DNA from: Carposina sasakii
Lineage: Eukaryota > Arthropoda > Insecta > Lepidoptera > Carposinidae
Direction: 5' to 3'
NCBI GenBank assembly: GCA_014607495.2
Contig: CP053161.1
Coordinates: 6,705,115 to 6,769,114, forward strand
Length of the DNA: 64,000 nt
A program made the translations under genes and the position numbers. Within the stretch, counting starts at the first letter, position 1; each line of letters opens with the position of its first letter. Below the pieces are notes generated by a model. The model did not search any database and was not told the origin of the DNA. It saw nothing but the letters and a program-made list of their open reading frames with translations. Positions 1-12,536 of the stretch are shown in pieces.

Positions 1-226
1 TTGAAAGGTTATGGGTGCATTAAGATTAAATAAGATCTGAAACCAAAATCAAAAGATAATAAAAACTTTATTCATTAATTATTACATGCACTTTTTAGAT
101 CTAAGAAGTCTTGGACTATTATTATGATACGATACTTATATGATTGAATATTTATTACATATGAACTTACCTACTCGTATTCCAAGAACCGTGTGCTTTA
201 ATAACTTTGCCCTTTTCTTTCGACTT

Positions 227-294
227 GTCAGCCTATTGCAGTACACTGCTGGACGTAGGCCTTCTCCATAGCACGCCACAAGGCACGATCTCCT
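227..294 (-). repeat. RTE-type LINE/S1 3'-end fragment
   Basis: The reverse complement of this stretch reads as the widespread lepidopteran tail whose translation ends YVQQW-T-A-IG-stop. It matches the 3' parts of the copies at 5029, 24011, 28040, 48440, 53009 and 61429, and is truncated after about 68 bp. Confidence 0.7.
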
Positions 295-626
295 TATATT
301 TTCTTGCAGTCGGGTAAATTTAAGACGGTCTTGATATATACCAAGGAGTCTACTGTAGACAGGATTAGATTAGATCTAGTTTTATACTAACGTTGAGAAG
401 ATGAAACGGGAAGAATTAAATCGTTCCTATAATAAAATTCCATGAAAGTCAATCAAGTTATTGTGTAATTGTAAATAATTCTTGTAGAACTTCATAGAAG
501 TAAACGGTTTTGGTGGACTAAGCCAGACAATTTGTATACCCTTCTTAGAGTATAACGGTCTGTACATCATCATCATTCACTACGGAGTTTTGTTTCTGAC
601 TGAAATGATTTTATCAATTATTAGTG

Positions 627-866
627 TACGCCCGCGACTCCGTCCGCGTGGACTACAGAAAAAACAAAATGTCGAAATTATCCGGGATAAAAACATTTTC
701 CCGGGATAAAAAGTAGCCTATATCTTAAGTGGGACTTGTCACAATATATTCCTGAAAACTGCATCGAAATCTGTTCAGCCGTTTCTGAGATTCGCGTGTA
801 CAAACCCACAGACAAATAGACAAACCGACAAACAGACGAAGATTCCAAAAATATATATTATTATTA
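627..866 (+). repeat. Dispersed repeat with GC-rich CGCGTGGACT head (family R1)
   Basis: It starts CCGCGACTCCGTCCGCGTGG, continues through CCGGGATAAAAA blocks and a degenerate A/C-rich stretch, and ends in an ATT-rich tail. The same sequence occurs inverted at 16953-17101 (same subfamily) and 24806-25018 (a different subfamily). The family is common in Lepidoptera as a short retroposon-like repeat; class assignment is inference. Confidence 0.7.
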
Positions 867-1074
867 TAAATACAGTGTAAAAACTTATTTCTAAATTGAA
901 TTGAATTCTTTTGGGTACTACATTGCCATAGAGGAATCAATTCCGTTGATGAAAGTCTCTTTTAATATTTTTTTTCGTATATCTTCCATGTACAGACAGC
1001 GATCCGTTACTTTTTACTATATATGTATAGAAGATAGATTGATATAGATAGATGATTACTTTTTATTGTTTCAG

Positions 1075-1227
1075 GCATTGAGGCTCCACAGCTACCCCAG
1101 TTTTGAGGAACTCCTTATAGAGTGGGAGGGGTATGAGTGGCTGCGCAAGCTGTATGAGGATGTACTCCCTAGGAATAAGACATTGTTCAAACCAGTGCCA
1201 GATAATGAAATGGAACCTTTTTTGAAG
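1075..1227 (+). CDS. Antepenultimate coding exon of an unrecognised host gene
   Basis: This exon opens the only host gene visible here. The acceptor is a pyrimidine-rich tract ending TTTCAG (1071-1074) and the donor is AAG|GTGAGT at 1227/1228. It has 51 codons and both borders are in phase 0. The peptide starts ALRLHSYPSF and contains EWEGYEWLRKLYEDVLPRNK, which is charged and probably helical. With the exons at 1754 and 2234 it gives a continuous 164-residue C-terminus without stops. No signal peptide, membrane segment, zinc-binding motif or catalytic motif is visible in this part. The N-terminal part and promoter lie upstream of the window, so the intron before this exon is at least 1,074 bp long. 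I do not recognise the family. Exon structure is well supported by splice sites, matching phases and absence of repeats; function is unknown. Confidence 0.85.
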
Positions 1228-1753
1228 GTGAGTTTTTATTATTTTGAAAGTTGAAAAACACGATGATCTATAATAATGCAAAATCTATAATGCAAAACCG
1301 ATTAGGATCGAATTTTGTTTGGGCATAGTCAAATATTAGTGAATAAAGTTGTTTTCGGTTATCGTACGTGGTTTGTTTGCCATTTCCTAACCAAAAACAA
1401 TGCTAAGAGAGGCAGGCGGCAAATTCGCTGATGCCAAAAACGTGCATCCGTATGAGTTTTTCAATCCATTTCGAGGAATCGTCGTCGTCGGTGGCACTCA
1501 TTGTTGTCCGACTATCGCTTACGTGAGAACACCGGGGTTTCGTAATTTCGCCATCGAGTAATCGACGTATTTCGATTATAATTGTCCGGAGGTATATACA
1601 CGAAATATTTGTATGTTCAGCGATTTTTCGGACACGAAATATTTATTGAGACACGTACGATGAAATAGTAGCAAGGTCGACGCCTAAAATTTATGTTAGG
1701 AAAATCTTTTGATAAAACATATCTACTATGTATTACTTTTTTCTTGTTCACAG

Positions 1754-1927
1754 ACGAAGTTAAAAGAAACCCTACCGCATATGTACAAGGCCCTAAAAAT
1801 GGTGCTAGCTGGCTTATATTCGACGGTGGAAAATGGCTTGAGCGACAACATTTATTCAGATGAGGATCTGAAGAACAATATCGTGTCCTCCATAAACGAA
1901 GTCAGGGCAGTTCTTTGCCAATTCCAT
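1754..1927 (+). CDS. Penultimate coding exon of the same unrecognised gene
   Basis: The exon has 58 codons in phase 0 at both ends, with acceptor TTCTTGTTCACAG (ends 1753) and donor CAT|GTAAGT (1927/1928). The peptide TKLKETLPHMYKALKMVLAG is followed by a segment ending VRAVLCQFH. The heptad-like spacing of Leu, Met and Val suggests amphipathic helices. Intron 1 (1228-1753, 526 bp) shows no repeat I can name. The reading frame also runs open past the donor to 2071, but the good GTAAGT donor and the phase-0 match to the next exon make intron read-through the poorer explanation. Confidence 0.85.
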
Positions 1928-2233
1928 GTAAGTAAAACCTGCCTTTTAACTTTGTTATCAAACTTAAAATTCCATACAATCATTATTATTCTTAATATTA
2001 TGTGCGTAACTCTAGCATCTTCAAACAAATGTGTCGCGAATTATATTAGTTGTACCTATATTGTCATTTGAACCATACGCTTCCGTTACGACGCCATGCA
2101 GTCCTGACCATGAGGCCATTTAAACTTAATTTTATTTATTAATAGATTCTGCTGGAATCGTATCAAGGGGTCTGGGTTCATAGTCGAGTTTCTGATACAA
2201 CGCAAAACCTAATCAGTTCTTTCCTTCTTTCAG

Positions 2234-2404
2234 GATGTCATGCTATCGCTTCACTTGGAAATCATTCCTCTGGATGACTCCGAGGTGCCGGACTTTAGAG
2301 AAGACAGGTTGTGTCTCATCCTGCTCATCTACAGGGATAGCATGAACTACCTGGAATACCTCGCCCAAGTGTTCCAGATGGAGCACGACAGACGTGATCT
2401 CTAA
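2234..2404 (+). CDS. Terminal coding exon with stop codon of the same unrecognised gene
   Basis: The acceptor CTTCTTTCAG ends at 2233 and the exon runs 56 codons to TAA at 2402-2404. The peptide starts DVMLSLHLEIIPLDDSEVPD, contains RLCLILLIYRDSMNYLEYLA and ends EHDRRDL. It continues the helical, acidic character of the preceding exon. The intron before it (1928-2233) is 306 bp. The protein ends without a KDEL, CAAX or PDZ-ligand type signal. Together the three exons give 164 C-terminal residues of a gene whose total length cannot be judged. I infer a soluble, mainly alpha-helical domain; no biochemical role should be assigned. Confidence 0.85.
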   Translation, partial: DVMLSLHLEIIPLDDSEVPDFREDRLCLILLIYRDSMNYLEYLAQVFQMEHDRRDL

Positions 2405-3401
2405 ATACTTTCGAGACAGAAATAGCTTGTCTGTATGGTTTAACATCGTCGTATCCTACGGGTAAAGCCACTCTGATTGTTGTGTCGTTCTAATTCTATT
2501 TCTTGTTAAATTCTTCTGCAATTTATTATTTTTTTTAAATAGTTTTCATTACTGTCTTCACATCTCGCAACTTGCGATGGAAATAGTCATAACAATCGCT
2601 GTGACTTTTTTCCTTATTTTTCCTTTCATAAATGCGGTCTGTGATACGTGGGGAGAGGTGGATACCTCTCTCATTCCCCCGTTTCAAGAATATCTAACTG
2701 TTACGTATTCTGAAATATTATCTCTTGAAATGAAACGCATTTATTCATAGGATGCGACGTTTTGCGCAGTATTCGCCTTTATCTGAAAATATTAGGGCTA
2801 GGTACTCCACAATTGGTGCTTCTATATACTCGTACTCGTAGACGTAAGGCGTAACAGGCGTTACGCTCACTCCTTCAGTTCGCAAGCGATAGCCCAACTT
2901 CTTATAGATGTATATTGCATTTTGGCTGTTTTTTAGCGAATCAATTTAGTAAATCTTTGCCATTACATTGCCATTTTGGTCTAGAGCGAATTAGTTCCTT
3001 TTATTTTTATGTAAATATTAAAGAATTAAAAATGTAGATATTATTTATTAATATGATGTCAGCTTAATATTCGAAATTATCCGTTCATCCTAGTCACGGT
3101 GTTATTTATTTTCTTCCTTCATTAGTTTCAATTTCCTTGTTAATTGTATTATTTAATTTAGACTTTTATTCCCTTTTTATAAAACTTACAAACCTGTTGC
3201 TAAACTTGTGCTAATCTTTTCGATGTAATATCTTGTCGTGAAGTTGATAAAAGTAGATAATTTGACAACAGATTTATTAAAAGAGTTGTAAGTTTTTATT
3301 TAAAAGGTTAGTGTTTAGCTATCATTCCACCAGAGTTGATTGAACGATGTTAGTAAATTGTTGTATTGTCGGTTTGTTTGTGGACGCAGGCAAGCTTCTT
3401 G

Positions 3402-3442
3402 TCTGTCTGCTTGTCTGTCTGTCTGTCTGCTTGTCTGTGTGA
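3402..3442. repeat. TGTC/TGTC-TGCT microsatellite
   Basis: Tandem TGTC units interrupted by TGCT, about 40 bp, within the presumed 3' UTR. It is likely length-polymorphic. Confidence 0.8.
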
Positions 3443-3873
3443 CTTGTCCTAGTTGTGACTGTGGCGGCTGAGGCTACGATAATTTTAATTATTATTGTAC
3501 ATTACTATTCCTACTTGCATTAGTATTACATGACGCTTTGTTAACTATTTATATAACTGTTACACGAATCCATTAAAAATGATGAGCTCTAATAGAGCTG
3601 AATATAATATAATATATTATTGTATAAAAGTACAGAGCCAGTGTATTTATGACTTAATCATTATTTGTATAGTTCAAATAGTATTTATAACTGAAGCAAA
3701 CATAATTTCTATGTTTGTTAAATTAAATTATTATAACATTTAAATCTATTTTTTATTTCTCATAATTTCCTAGTTTAAGGAATTTTATGTACCTACGTTG
3801 TTTTTACATTGCATACCTACCGGCTATCCAGCGCTGTATTTGCCTTAAACTAAATTAAGTACTAAAACTATAA

Positions 3874-3879
3874 AATAAA
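3874..3879 (+). terminator. Candidate poly(A) signal AATAAA
   Basis: An exact AATAAA about 1.47 kb after the host stop codon, with a GT-rich region starting ~15 nt downstream. It is the first canonical hexamer on the plus strand after the coding end. Confidence 0.45.
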
Positions 3880-5028
3880 GCATAGAATTTTGTAAGTATT
3901 GCAGTGTAGAAATGTCGTATACTACATAGGAACGAGCATTGGTATACGGTGGTTGTTCGTTTATCCTTACACACACACAAATATACGCCAGAAAAGCGTA
4001 TGGAAAAGAACGAATATTTTAAATATGAATCTATGACTGTTATCGCCGAAAAATGTGGTCAATTACTAGCCAAATATAGTATCGCATAATAGAATCGTTT
4101 CCATACAAGATTTTTAGACATTTCATTTTCTTTCATTGTCGCAACACTCCTACCGATAGCAGTATACTTATTCATCACGTGACTTAACGAACGCGCGAAA
4201 ATGAAAGCTTCCTATTGGAGCAAACGTGTCGGTGAAAAACTATGTGAAAAAATTCGTTCGAGAAATAATGTCTCTTTCTCTAAGGCCCAGAATTAAACAC
4301 TTGTTTATCTATTTAATACTAAATTAACAGTTCCTGTATTAAGCTTTCTGTCGATACTGAAACGCCGTGCTGATGCTCACCCGGCGCCGCGCCGACGCTC
4401 AAAAGACCGCTCATAAGACGCCAGTTTAGGGGGTCTCTTACTTGACGGTTCTCATTATCATCGTGGTCGCAACGAAAATAGTTAACTTAACCTTGATTTC
4501 ACGTTAATCGTGAGTTAAAACCTGTCAACTTCAAAATGCGTTACAGTCTGTCGATTAATATCATAGATCTATTATAGGGCTAGCTCAATATTGAATACAA
4601 GGAGCAGTTATCAATAATATTATACAACATTTTCTTCAGATCAAGATCCAAACTACCTTAGATGCTCCACATTTGGCGATGAGGCTTAGTAGGGTTTTAT
4701 TATTATTCTAACATACTGTCGAAGTGTCAAAATCGTAGCCATCCAGCAAATATTAGCAACAATCATAGTCGTCAACCCTATTTGATATAACCTCCTAACC
4801 ACCCAACAAAAACAACAAAATAATCTTCAAATCCCATAAAGTGAAAAATAAATAAGTGTCAATACACACTACTGTACGACATCCCTACCTCGTAGCGACT
4901 GTTCCCATGACCCGACTGGAAACACTGTCGCTTTACACAAGGCATTCACGACTGGAGACCGATTCTCGCATCCTTTGATATACCTTTCAACTTGACTTAT
5001 TTGTCCATAAGTGTCTATGGGCGGCTAG

Positions 5029-5130
5029 TGGTGACTAGATGGCGAAAATGGGAGATCAAGCCTTGTGGCGTGCCCTGGGAGAGGCCCACGTCCAGCAGTG
5101 GACTGCAATATGCTGATGTAATGTATAGTT
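5029..5130 (+). repeat. RTE-type LINE 3' end encoding the reverse-transcriptase C-terminus
   Basis: One frame reads GDQALWRALGEAHVQQWTAI, one further residue, then a stop. This is the C-terminal signature seen in RTE-type non-LTR retrotransposons of Lepidoptera. Only the last ~25 codons are present, so this is a 5'-truncated copy. Confidence 0.65.
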
Positions 5131-7076
5131 CAGGTTCAGTACTAACAGCACTTGAAGCTCGTATCTGATAGAGAATAATGTTTGGTTCAGGTAGGCTATT
5201 GATTTCAGCTTTTATGTTCACAATTTCTTAATTAGATGTTTGTATGAACGTCTAAAGGCTAATTAAAAAGTAAAGAGTATGTATTTAAATCTCTTTTTTT
5301 ATATCAAAACACTAGAAGGATTGAACTACATGATTTTCAAGTTTGATTTCCGTCTCTACTCCAGTTCATAGAATATCCAAGGAAGGATGCAAGAATCGGA
5401 TCCCTGGAAATAGTGACGTCTTTACACAAGACATTCACGACAGGTGACCTGTTTGCATTGGTGACTTGGTCACTTTACGAATTAGGACGACATGCGATGG
5501 GAGGTTAGTAAAAACAGGACTAGTGAGAGTTAGGCCGGTGGTATATGAGCGCTTTTGTGTACAAGTTTGCAAACGAGTAATTAGAATACATACTGAATCA
5601 TGACCATGATGATCATGATCATGATGAATATCATATTTTTTTATTCTAAATTCGAAATTTTATAAGTATTATAAAATAATCAAAATCAGTTAAAATTTTT
5701 GTACTTTTATTTTTTTATTTGACAAAAATTTTCAACTCCTTTGTGCTAAGAACGATGTCAGATTCTGGTCAAATTGGTTAAACAATGTCGTTTATATTCG
5801 GTATTGATAACACATGAGCCAGCCAGTTAAATCTCTGATACATACCTACATTAGACACTATTCACACCAATAGCCATAGTTGAATCTGTAAAATAGAAAT
5901 ACAATATTTTGCTAAAGCGTCCCTAACTTATAGGCAATTCACCATGACCTTACAAATTTTCAGTCATACAAATTACGTAAGTCTGCAGCGTTCCTTAAGA
6001 GAACACATTTAAAACCATCCCCAACTTAACGCCACTAGATCCAAAGTCGTCTTTCGAAAAGCAAACCTAATTCAAGATTAGATGACAACGCGTTTTGTGC
6101 TACCGATCACAAAGCGTTCAAAACTGCCGTGTTTGTTTAATGTGTTAGTGGCCTAAGCTATAATGTGTCGCTGGGAGTCCCGTAGGTGTTAGTTTTGATA
6201 TTTGGACAGGCGGGACTATCAAAGCCGGGTTGACCTCCTACTACGTTTAGATTTTGTAATAATAAGAAACTTGGTTTTTTGTTGACATAAAAAATATACA
6301 GTTAACGCCTCTCCTATTTGCTAGTAGCAGGGAATTAAATATAACTTAAAATAAAACTAAAAATGTACAGACAATACAAATGAATGTATTGTATACAGTT
6401 GCTATGACGCATATATGTACGATGTCATCTCGATTGTTCTATCTAAATTAAAACTTTAAACAAACCATATCACAGTCATTACAATTTTTGAAATATCTAC
6501 ACTCATCCAAAGTCGTCGGCAATTTAATCAGAACCAGAGAATAAAGTTTATCTGACGCACGTCTCCTTATTTTTATTTATTAGGAAGATTTATTATTAAA
6601 GGGGCTCGCACACGAAGCGTCACGAATGCGGCACAAAAAATCGAGGTTATGTTAATGTGAGACGCGCACGTGACAAACTTTTTTCCGAACCATTAAATGT
6701 TTGATTGTATGATCTCTGAAAGAAAGCTGTTGAAAGAAAATCAACTGTATCAAAATATTGTCGTATAATTTTATGGCAGAACTAAATTTATTTAATAATT
6801 AGACATACTGGTAATGAAAATTCTTAAAAATTATTTCATCACACGTGACACTAAAGTACACAAAAACTTTTCTCTGAGCTTTACCTACGCTTGAGGTCTT
6901 CTCAATTATCTGATTAAGTACTTTTCACTTTTCCAACTGCTTTGCTGGAAAATATCGCCCAAATACGAGTAAGACAAACTCTTGTATTATTTGCAACATT
7001 TTATTACTTCTGCAAATTTTGGTGCAAATAAACCCACTTTTTTCAGAATAAAAATTTTGCAACGTTAAAACTCTAC

Positions 7077-7150
7077 AATGGCAGGTGGAGATCCGTGATC
7101 CCTGCCTGCCCATCCGGAAAAGACCCGTGATATAATGCATGTATGTATGT
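7077..7150 (-). repeat. Short dispersed repeat with (TATG)n tail
   Basis: It contains GATCCCTGCCTGCCCATCCG followed by ATGTATGTATGTAAG. The combination of a GC-rich body and TATG tail resembles the R2 mini-retroposons at 35008, 59222 and 60351. Confidence 0.4.
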
Positions 7151-10109
7151 AAGAACTTTACATAATAGGTATTGCCTCGAGTTCGAAAGGGAAACATATT
7201 TTATATACAGTAGAGAAGATACAACTGCTGTTGCAATATCCAGACAGTACAACACTATAAAATGATCTAATCATAACTGAGGTTTAACCTTACACGATAA
7301 GTGATTTCCCACACCATTTGCGTATAAATTGAATCATAAAAAGCAAATAGATCTCTCGATTCGGATCTACGGATGGCCTACAGAAACCGCACGTCTACCC
7401 TGACCGAGTAGACAAACACACAAAAGACAACACCTTGTTTGACATTATCTGTGTGCTTTGTCGGCCCTCTGCGCAAATAACGGACGTAACTTGACTTTGT
7501 TACGCTAAAGATAAAGAAAATTATTTGCTGTAGTGCGTTTAAAACTGCGAAAGTTGCGTATTTTGCAGGAAAAATGCATATTTGTTAAAAAGAGTTGGTG
7601 GGCGTTAGATAAATTTCTCGCAGCTACAAACGCTGCTAACCTCATTTTGATACTCATGATACAAATTTTAATAAAGGCCAATTTATTCAATGTCATAGCA
7701 AACAATTCATTTGTGTTTAAAATTTAATAAAATATCTTTGGTTCTTAGTTAAAGTTCCTCACTGTTTCTGTCGTCGTACTAAACATGAATTATATTGAAT
7801 ACAAATTTAAATAGGCCTCGAAACTAAGATAAACAAAATAGGAAGATATTGTAAACACAAGATTCAACAGTAATTACAAACAAAACAAAAGATATGCATT
7901 TTATTTGTTACTTAGATTGCCAATTAATTAGCAGTAAGTCTACATTTATAGGTAGGTATATTCTAAGGCTTACTTGCGGCATAGGTAAATGTTATGTCTA
8001 GATTAAAGTTAAATCTCGAATTAGAATCGTCTTGCTTTTTTATGACAACAGAAATATTTTATTTAAATCCAGATTTACGCATTTACTACAAATAGACGTA
8101 AATTAAGTTTTCCGCATACAGGATACGTAGTAGACCTCACCCAGACACAGATTGTGATTGGGAACAATTATTTCGTCTCATAAGGTCATACTTGATCCGG
8201 CTGGTCCACGACCTCGTGAGACGCCAAGTCCAAAACAGCCTATATATCATGCATTCGCGTAATAACATACAACGTTTGTACATTGATAATACTCAACGAA
8301 ACTAGGACCGGAAGTAAGTCGCATGCCATTTTGCAGGTGTCGTCAAGTAATCAGCTTTATTTATATTGGCACAAGTGTTATGTTTTTGAGTTTAGCGAAC
8401 GCTTCGGCAATGAGTTCTGTATTCTTTATAATATGAAAATTGCGTAAAAGAATTATAATTTTTAATTTTCTCATGAAGCGTTCATGCTAAGTACGAGTAA
8501 GCGAGAGGCTACTTTAACTGTAAAGTGACATTGGTGCGAATCATTCTTATCTTGTCATATTCCGTAGTAAAGAAAGAGAAAACATTTTGTTCTCGATATC
8601 GATAAATTCTGATAAGTCGTCTCGATGTCGTTGGTGCGCACCTAAGCCCTATAGGTGACAATCTGGTAAAATAATAATGCAGGTCTTTTAAAACCTTACT
8701 TAGTATGTATCAAGTGTACTGGCACTGCTTTATATCTTGATCTGAAGAGTTATAAATTACACGTCAACAGATCTATTCGACAGTCTATATATTATAGGTA
8801 TTTAAATTTTGTATACATATTTGTTGATGATCTAGAAGTAGACATTATTTCGTTATTTTAATGTTGAGTGAAATAAAATGCAATTCAAAAATAGCATGGC
8901 ATGGCCTGTTCATTAATTAATATTAACTTTTGTACATATTCACAATATTGACGACTCCTGGCTCGAGATTGTGTGTAATTGCTGGCCACGACCGTCGTCG
9001 CGACGCAATCGCTTGAAAACAATCCATAAATAAACCTTCATCGAATCCTTTAACCACTTGCGTAAATATTACTCATGAAATAAATACAACAGTTTGTGAT
9101 TTTTTCCTATTTTAGTTTATTACCATAAGCGGGTGGTGTGTCAGATATCCTTAGATCTCGTATATGGAGCGAGATGAGGTCGAATATTGAATCACACTGA
9201 TAACTGGAAAGAGACTGCATGACCAGTATGCTAAAATTTATCAAAACATTCAATGATATAATGTAAAATAGGTAAATCACACTAAAAATATTTTCATGTA
9301 AAACGTTGCCAAAAACGAAACCATGTAACTAGATGTTCATCACACTGTCTGTGTTGAGAAATCACAAGTCCATAGAGAAAAAGGAGACGAGCTTCACACA
9401 CTGTACATACACGTTAGTCAAAATATGCGGCGAAAATATGACATCCACAACGTGCTCGCAACTTTGTTTCTATGATCTTAGACTATAAAATAAATAAAGC
9501 CAAATGTAAATTATTTTAAATAAGCTAAGTACATTATAATTATCAGATAAAGCTCATCATTGAGTTATTTACGCTGAGATTCCCTTGTTCCATTCACATA
9601 TAGATAGACTATGGCAACAGTTTAGTAAACAAGAAAGCCATTTCCAAATATATTCCACTAAGCCAAACATTAAAAAGACACCGTCATTATTTTATCAGAT
9701 AAAGAATATTAATTTATTTACAATGTATGTGATTCACTTGTTCCGTTACTAAATTAGACTATGGCCACAATTTTCTATCCCAGCTGTGTGCGTACTTTTT
9801 GTGTGTACAAGGTTTACGTTTGTAGGTAAAAAGAGATACCTATAAGCCATCGTAATCAAGGCTGGGAATCCTATTTGCTCTTTCGAGCTGAATATCGGAC
9901 CCCACTCGGTCTAAACGTGGTATGTCTACTTTTCATTTTACTCGCGAATTAGCCCATATAAATCTATTGTTTCCTAGGATAGCGGCACCGTAATATAGCG
10001 TCCGTGCTTATACAAATATCGTCTTTATGGTGCCGACATATGTATGTATGTAGCCGACGAGCTCCGGAACGGTCACTATGGAACAGAAAGAGATGACTGA
10101 AGTCTACCA

Positions 10110-10294
10110 GGGGGCAATTCTTGAAAATTTTTGTGCTGAAACGCAACCACTAATGAACCGTTAACGAAACACGCGGTGCGAAGCGATACCTACTTAGGTA
10201 TATTTTAGCACGCATCGGTCGCGAGTATGACAGAATAAAAACAAATATCTGTCTCGTGCTGAAATGTCTCGAGACTTTTCGAGAATTGGCCCCC
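10110..10294. mobile_element. MITE M4, copy 1 (GGGGGC-ending)
   Basis: The left end GGGGGCAATTCTTGAAAA and right end TTTTCGAGAATTGGCCCCC are inverted repeats with a few mismatches. The internal block GAACCGTTAACGAAACACGC is shared with copies at 25479 and (inverted) 37359. There is no ORF. This is a non-autonomous DNA element; superfamily is undetermined because target-duplication borders are unclear. Confidence 0.65.
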
Positions 10295-12536
10295 AGAATT
10301 TTATTCATTAACGTTGTCATTATCAAATAGGTATACTTTCATTAAGTTAATAAAACCGTGTGAACAAACCACGGCTGATTTGTCGACAGTACTGGACAAC
10401 GTGAATCACCTCCCATTCATGTCCCATTAGTGACTCACGGCTAAACAATATGATGGCAAGCGGAAACACATTCGAATCACTTACTTTTTCGCAATATACT
10501 ACAATTTGCAAAAGCAGTGTAAGACGTTCTGATTATGTCACTTATTACAACATTATTATTATTTATAAATATATAGATATAGATTAAACTGTAGATATAT
10601 TTTTTGTTAAACTAACTAAAACTAAAACTTTTATAACAGTACTGCAGGCATATCTGGAGGCTTTTACAGAATTATTTTAAACCTAGACAACCTTTAAGGA
10701 CTGTGAAATAATGTAGTTAAATATAAGCGATCAGCGGCAAAGTAAAAATTTTGCTATCGCTTTGCTATTGCAATATACGCAGCAAACACGTAGATAACTC
10801 TACCTTGGCATGTTTTACAAATAACTTTTTTACCAAATGGTTGAAACTTTAAAAAAAGCTCCCATAACAAAGGTGTAGACCTGTTCAAACAGGTTGTGGT
10901 GTCGTTTAGTAAGGGTTTAGTTTTATCAGTAGGAGCTGTAAAAAGGTTGTTTTGGTTGTAATCGGTAGCTTAAGAGATAAAAATTGGCACGCTTCGGGCG
11001 GGTCTAGTGTTTTTTCATCAGTCTCTTTTTAAATAAAAAGGGTTTTTAGATTTTTTGGGATGTAATCTTAAATAGTTCATAGATAGTGCAGACTAAAGCT
11101 TTAATTTATTCTAACCAAACAAATTATTATTTTGCTGGAGTGATGCAAGTTTTTTATGTACCTATTATGTTTGTTCAGTAAGTATGATTTACTAGGTACT
11201 TAAATCATATCAATTTCCACTATTCGACATGTCTGTCGCAAATCTTGGACTTTGGACCGTAAGCGACGTCAGAATTGCGTGAATTTATTAACTGACTGTT
11301 GACCGTTTCTCAGTGACTAAGCTCAAACACTTGTATACTTATGTCTATAAATATCATAACTATGTCATAATAGGATATTTATAGGTACCAGCAGATTTGA
11401 TTAATTTATTTCATTACTTACCATTTTAATGTTCTTTTTGATGTTTAAATTATCACAGCTAAGTAGGTAACGTAGATATATTTTATACTTACTTACAAAA
11501 TCAGTGAGATATAATTAATTAATCATGTTTAAATGTGCTATTTAATTAATGACCATTAAAAGTATATTTTCGATTTTCATTTACTCGTAGGTATCTATAA
11601 TACTATTATGAAGTGTTCTGTGTGTCTCTAAACTTCATGTTAAAATAAGAGAGGTTTTATAGACGTTGAAATCACATAAAAACATTGTAAAACACTACCT
11701 ACACTTTTAATTTACTCAGGAATGAGAGTCGCGTTGAGCGTTAAAAAAATATAATGTCCATTTTGCTCAACATCTCATAAGAAAACAAATAAAAGGTCCT
11801 GTTTCCCATAGCCCTGGTTTATTTTATCCGCGTTAATTGTGTTAATTGATTCATAATCTGTTGTCGTGTGAATGACTTTTTTTTAAACATATTTGCTTAC
11901 TGTCTCAACTGTTACGTGTTACAAGTTACAAATATATGATATTAGTAGCCGAAGTAGGACTAAATATTTGGAATATGGCCCTTAGATGGATATGAGAGAG
12001 AGAAGAATTGAAGTTAGCATAGTAAGTGGCGCCGCTTCTGTAATATAAAGTTATGCTTGTCAACCCTGTTTTGTTAGGCTGCCGTCTTCTGATGTTTTGG
12101 ATTTTTTTGTCTTCGAGGCGAGTTCGGCGGTGGTCCCGCTATTTTCTAGATCCTATTATACAAACAGATAGTCTCGATACATACTTCAATTTCATAAAAT
12201 ATATTATGTTCAACCTATTATTATCACCACAAATTGTTTTATCATAGTAAAAATCACCAAAAATGTTATTTTATGCAATTCGTACCTTTCAAATGGCTAT
12301 CACCTACCTACGCCCGGAAAAGAAACTTGATATTGTAATTGTCCATACACATTGTTAGACCTTAATATTGACAGACAATTTAATCATCTATTTTCTATTA
12401 GTATCGAATTACTAAATTATTTTGAGCGGCAATTCTCTATGAGGTTAATGAGCGAGAAAATTGCCAATATCCTTGGTTTATCTTATCGTTATTATATTTT
12501 TGCAAATATAATATTTCGCAGTATTGTTATTAATCT
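10295..12536. other. AT-rich non-coding stretch
   Basis: I see no gene, RNA gene or clear repeat. Short ORFs near 12053 and 12352 are AT-driven and lack any family signature. Confidence 0.6.

Larger units (their letters stand above)
1..1074 (+). other. Intronic or upstream DNA with two repeat fragments
   Basis: No coding exon is evident before 1075. The stretch holds an RTE-type 3'-end fragment (227-294) and a decayed repeat with GC-rich head (627-866). The remainder is AT-rich and unremarkable. Because the exon at 1075 begins at an acceptor site in phase 0, this stretch is most simply the intron upstream of it. Confidence 0.55.
2405..3900 (+). other. Probable 3' untranslated region of the host gene
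   Basis: This follows the stop at 2404 and holds no ORF of note. The first good AATAAA downstream of the stop lies at 3874-3879, followed by a GT-rich stretch at 3890-3915 that suits cleavage. ATTAAA variants at 3017 and 3567 could give shorter transcripts. A TGTC microsatellite at 3402-3442 lies inside. The 3' end is inferred; transcript data would settle it. Confidence 0.45.
3901..10109. other. Gene-poor AT-rich stretch
   Basis: Apart from the LINE tail at 5029 and the weak repeat at 7077-7150, I see no supported gene here. A GC-rich patch at 4365-4450 stands out but has no ORF. A weak duplication links 4908-4960 and 5386-5450 (both contain ACAAG-CATTCACGAC). ORFs near 7000 and 7530 have no homologous look and are probably chance. 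Confidence 0.6.

Noticed and set aside
1709..2071. 120-codon ORF as a complete small gene
   Set aside because: Its middle part is the exon 1754-1927 with good splice sites; the ends are intron sequence.
2243..2446. 67-codon minus-strand ORF over the terminal exon
   Set aside because: Antisense shadow of the coding exon.
4365..4450. GC-rich patch as a CpG promoter or RNA gene
   Set aside because: No ORF, no promoter motif and no RNA fold that I can support; left undescribed.
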